Assembly: GCA_944472155.2 (NCBI GenBank)
Contig: OX235279.1
Coordinates: 150,434,199-150,498,198, forward strand
Origin: Trichobilharzia szidati
Lineage: Eukaryota > Platyhelminthes > Trematoda > Strigeidida > Schistosomatidae
Length of the DNA: 64,000 nucleotides
Direction of reading: 5' to 3'
This document shows, in pieces, positions 61,001-64,000 of the stretch. The number at the start of each line of letters is the position of its first letter. The first letter of the stretch is position 1. Made by a program: the position numbers and the translations under genes. Under the pieces are notes generated by a model, which ran no database searches, had not been told where the DNA came from, and saw only the letters and a list, made by a program, of their open reading frames with translations.

Positions 61001-61898
61001 GTTTCGTCCTGTTGTGGTTGTTGTTTTTGCCGCAGTCGTCTCAATTGAATCTGACTTCTGTGTGTCTACTCAGTGTGGCGGACATTTTCCTAGTGATCAG
61101 TTGTCTGGAGACGTAATGCAGTCAGAATGGGTAGCAACCAACAAATCAGTAACACTCCGTTATAACAAAGATAACAGAAGTAATAAACTTCGCGAAATAA
61201 TTGGTAATAATGGCGCAGAAAAATTACTAGTATCCTACTGGGAGCAGAATGTTATTGTTATTCATATCACATAGAAAACAACTTCTATAGTACGTTTTAG
61301 TAGCCACTTATCTCTTACTTTCAAATTTAATGCAGCTCAGCAATCTTTCGAGAGTTTTTGTCTCAAAACCAAATGTTGATAAGACAGACCAGATAAATAT
61401 TATGTGTCTTACAGATAACTATCACTTTAAACTGTTGAGTAATAACTCAGACGTTATCGATGTCTAAATATGATAATTTTTACCTCCGATTTTTATTTCA
61501 GAGCGCGTGATGCTCTTCGAACATGTTTGCCACAACAGCTCATAGATGGCACGTTCAGTGGTTTGCTGGAGAATGATGTGGCTACTAGACGATGGCTAAC
61601 ACAGTTGATTCGTCGGCTGTCTGCTCCAACAGTTGCATCTGAAGGTACTGCCAGTACAACGGTTTCTGGTGTTGGTTCCATGGAAGCTACTACACTACAG
61701 GCCGTTACCGGTAATCTCGCCTGCCTTCCATCAACTACAACGGTTGGTTCTGCTGTGACTACTGCTGCATCTAGTGTTGAGATTTGTGGAACGTCTGTTT
61801 CAAGTGGAGTCACAAGTGCTTCTGTGAATGGGTCAGGAGCACCTGTATCTTCGTCATGTACACAGGGTGTGGACTCTGTGACATCTACGAGCAGTTGA
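55008..61898 (+). CDS. CNOT9: CNOT9 (CCR4-NOT complex subunit 9), copy C, six exons
   Basis: Exons: 55008-55129, 55168-55288, 56132-56326, 58451-58546, 59018-59208 and 61502-61898 (1122 nt, 373 residues plus TGA). Start chosen at the ATG of [11 protein letters not shown] because the family N-terminus is short and no other ATG is in frame just upstream. Introns are 38, 843, 2124, 471 and 2293 bp, all GT-AG; codons split correctly at each junction (for example TG/C after RESALLEL and CG/A before [10 protein letters not shown]). Armadillo-repeat motifs match the family throughout, with one difference from copies A and [10 protein letters not shown] instead of RLTSLGVIG, the latter being the usual family sequence. 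The C-terminal tail after [12 protein letters not shown] is Ser/Thr/Val-rich ([22 protein letters not shown]). Intron 2 carries R4, intron 5 a gypsy fragment, SINE and R3. No promoter is evident; a LINE tail lies 120 bp upstream of the ATG. Confidence 0.92.
55785..55865 (+). repeat. R4-like segment in CNOT9 intron 2
   Basis: 'gaggactcgaactgctgcac' followed by 'gtaaagttctacgttggaaa' resembles R4 at 31490-31550 ('gtggcaacttgaactgctgc', 'caaagttctatgttgaaacc'). It is also present in copies A (21415-21490) and B (complement). It is therefore older than the duplications. Confidence 0.45.
59210..60895 (+). pseudogene. Ty3/gypsy pol fragment in CNOT9 intron 5, arm C
   Basis: Open frame from 59199 (starting inside exon 5, out of frame with CNOT9) to 60521. 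Domains: RT second half with [20 protein letters not shown] and FTFRRLM, catalytic [43 protein letters not shown]; RNase H with [40 protein letters not shown] and DHKPLQW; tether [15 protein letters not shown]; integrase zinc-binding region with [18 protein letters not shown]. After SAYWP the integrase DDE core is absent and the frame changes; 60490-60883 encodes the integrase C-terminal part ([32 protein letters not shown], a GPY-type module) and a basic tail. No protease, gag or LTRs. It is a 5'-truncated, internally deleted remnant that lies exactly at the exon 5 donor site. Confidence 0.85.
60913..61444 (+). repeat. Head-less SINE and R3 in CNOT9 intron 5, arm C
   Basis: 60913-61012 is the SINE remnant joined to R3 at 'gtttcgtcctgttgtggttg'; R3 runs to 'cactttaaactgttgagtaa' at about 61444. 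The remaining 57 bp to exon 6, with 'cctccgatttttatttcag', look like original intron sequence with the acceptor. Confidence 0.75.
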
Positions 61899-63039
61899 TG
61901 AACTTACGTATAACCCTGGGAATGATGTTATACGTAATGTGTATATATGATTTCTATTTCTATTGTAATTGATTTACTTTTACTCGCTAGTGCTTGACAT
62001 GCCTATTATCTAGTATTTTTGATGATAAGTTTTCCATTTTATTCCTAACGTGATTGTAATTTTGCATTATCTCTGTATGGATCCTTATTCTGATAAATTT
62101 ACTAATGTCCATGTGTTTTATGCTACTAGACACATATATGTCCAGACCAAGTTTACTTTTAACAGTTTGGAAAAAAGTTGGGCATTGGGTATATGATGTT
62201 AACTGAAGACGACTGCAAAACCTTCTTATTCGTTTCATATAACATATGCATTTGGCAATTTTGAATGTGTAAATTGAACAAGGTGTTTAGTAGTAGCAGG
62301 CGGATTAGCTATTGAGTTGAGTCTCCACGTTGTTCGGCGAACTTTTCGTGAAGTCTGTGCATCTTTGTTTGATTTCGTTAGTTCTATCAGTTCTAAGTTT
62401 GATTGGTGTTGGAAGGACTCCATGAGACTTATTTCGTTTTCATTCAGTTTCCCCACAGTGGAGCACTGGAGTATATATGTAAGCTTAATATTTAAACAAA
62501 ATAAGTCAAAATATTCGTTTTTCAATATTAACTCTTCAGTCGGAATAATTACAGCTCAGTTGTGTGTTTCTGTGCTTCGAATGAGAAGTGTCAGTATCAT
62601 AAGAAGACTTCATCAGAGAAGCTTCCTTTAACAAGCAGGAGCAAGAAGTGTAACAGGATAATGAGCTTATTTTTATTATTCCATGGGTTCTTTTCAACTG
62701 CCCATAAGCTTAACAAAACGAAAATTTAAGTTTTAAAAATGGTTAAACACTGCTTTTTTCGTGTCGGCCATAAGTTATTGATAAAAAGTCTAAGTAACAT
62801 GAGTCCGGAATGATGTTAGTAGTTAATTGTTAGGCGTTAAGAGTGATAACTATTTATGGTATAATTAGACAAATGTTCTTGGAGAAAGGACCAGGGTTCA
62901 ATACTTTGGATAGAAACAAAGTTTAACTAGAAAGGTTATATTAGTTAGTGAAATAGGTTACGTGACTACGAGAATTGTTTATACAATAATAAAAAGGAGT
63001 TGTATGAGTGGCCTACAGATGAAAAGTCGAAATATACAA

Positions 63040-63660
63040 AGGTATATTCGTCGTAAAGAATTCTGCAATTGACTGTATTCGAATCGCAGTTGTTTTGGTC
63101 TAATAAGCTATAAAAGAGGTTTGGTGTGGAAATTGTTCTACCTCGGTGAAAATCTTTGGAAGAAAGAGAGATACGAATTCGCCACTATTGAAAGGTGCTT
63201 ACTGGACAGTAGATATCTTCCGAAGCTAATTGATGAAAGCAAGAGAATTCCACATATTAAGGAGAATTTGATACAGTTGAGAAGAAACCGGTATTCCTAA
63301 AGCTTCGATTCCAAGGTAGTGGAGTAATTAAATATCGAATAAATGCTGCTCTCATATGGACTTATTCAGTTTCCAGGTTAGTCACAACTCACCGAATAAA
63401 TTGCTCACCGAGAATCTATAGTTGACAAGTCATCTTACGTCTAACTACACAAACCAATGTACATGGACGTGCAAAACACATACATAGGACGAAGAAGAGG
63501 AATTTGTGAACATATGTCTGAGCACATTCCAAGACACTTCCAAACGAAAGGTGCGATCGTCCACCGGTTAACTGATAGCAATCATGAAATTGATGTGTTG
63601 AAATCACTTGAGATAATTAAAGTTCAGGGGAGTTTCAATTCGTATGGATTAAGATAAAAG
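63040..63660 (+). pseudogene. Penelope-like endonuclease remnant, arm C
   Basis: 63457-63657 reads TYIGRRRGICEHMSEHIPRH, then AIVHRLTDSNHEIDVLKSLE and IIKVQGSFNSYGLR. The YIGR...EHIP...H..D.NHEID pattern fits the GIY-YIG endonuclease of Penelope-like elements. Upstream, 63110-63260 has YLGENLWKKERYEFATIERC in another frame. There is no RT. It differs from the family at 25740-28130. Confidence 0.6.
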
Positions 63661-63669
63661 CTGTTATTA

Positions 63670-63827
63670 GTCTTACCTTGCGATGGCTGACTGACTGACT
63701 GGTTTCGACATAGAACTTTGCACCGATGTGCAGCAGTTCAAGTTGCCACACTCCATGTAGCACACAAAGCAAGGGAAGAAAGTAGAAGAAATGCAAAATA
63801 GAGACAGTAAACAGAGATGATATGAGG
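63670..63827 (-). repeat. Dispersed repeat R4, arm C
   Basis: Inverted form of 31424-31565; contains the complement of 'gagtgtggcaacttgaactg'. It ends where homology between the arms ends. Confidence 0.55.
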
Positions 63828-64000
63828 CAAAAATGATAGTAATATCGAAGATCAATATAGTCTTATTGGGTATTATGTGTCACAGGGAGTGGATGCATCA
63901 TCGCCACTGGGAACGATTTCGAGCAATATCACCGATTGTCTCCAGCTATTGGTGTTCAGCGTCCCGGGGACCCCAACCAGGAAGTCTACACCTTCCCACG
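63828..64000. other. Unassigned sequence at the window end
   Basis: Lies outside the palindrome. 'tgtcacagggagtggatgca' and 'gatttcgagcaatatcaccg' look repeat-like, but there is no second copy in this window to compare. Confidence 0.3.

Larger units (their letters stand above)
49624..63827. repeat. Palindrome arm C (inverted copy of 31424-47127)
   Basis: The left edge is the shared 'gcaacaccatagacaagagg' at 49624 (complement ends at 47127); the right edge is 'gatgatatgagg' ending at 63827, after which arm B continues into a CNOT9 fragment and arm C into unrelated sequence. It lacks the DNA transposon and retains the LINE and Penelope segments deleted from arm B. Confidence 0.95.

Noticed and set aside
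61493..61813. 106-codon frame antisense to CNOT9 exon 6 (and its twin at 33117-33437)
   Set aside because: A shadow of the low-complexity Ser/Thr coding sequence on the other strand.

Overview
The window looks like a repeat-rich piece of a schistosome (blood fluke) genome assembly. The evidence is a tRNA-derived SINE of the schistosome alpha type, degenerate CR1-, RTE- and Penelope-like retroelements of kinds abundant in these flatworms, a gypsy fragment, and one host gene whose first intron is only 38 bp. A 498-bp run of N at 12053-12550 marks a scaffold gap. Apart from that host gene I find no cellular gene, rRNA, functional tRNA or CRISPR array.

Layout. 1-21208 is a mosaic of dead retroelements: a CR1-like copy split by a 1.8-kb insertion (402-4056), the 3' tail of a second CR1-like family (4990-5470), a nearly intact two-ORF CR1-like element on the minus strand (8170-12052, cut by the gap), RTE-like pieces (12551-13332, 14800-15690, 16790-19800, 20520-21190), Penelope-like pieces (13333-13407, 19805-20500), and several unnamed dispersed repeats called R1 to R4 here. 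21209-25015 is a partial copy (A) of the host gene, followed by R3 and a Penelope-like element (25740-28130, minus). 28131-30822 is mostly unassigned sequence plus R1.

From 31424 to 63827 the window is one large imperfect palindrome: arm B (31424-47127) and arm C (49624-63827) are near-identical inverted copies around a 2.5-kb spacer. Each arm carries the same gene and the same stack of retroelements in mirror order. The gene is CNOT9 (RQCD1/Caf40/Rcd1), the armadillo-repeat subunit of the CCR4-NOT deadenylase complex. Both copies have six exons whose splice sites and reading frame are intact (373 codons), and they differ by one visible amino acid. Copy A keeps only exons 3-5, and a fourth fragment of the last exon lies at 30823-31416.

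The arms are not simple mirror images. Arm B holds a 2450-bp DNA transposon with 22-bp terminal inverted repeats and a perfect 9-bp target duplication, inserted 63 bp upstream of the CNOT9 start codon; arm C has the exact empty site. Arm B also lacks 638 bp of a LINE and about 320 bp of a Penelope-like piece, and its gypsy fragment has an extra stop codon. Each arm therefore has its own mutational history, either as a real recent segmental duplication (for example in a sex-linked repeat region) or as two haplotypes joined by the assembler. The sequence alone does not decide between these.
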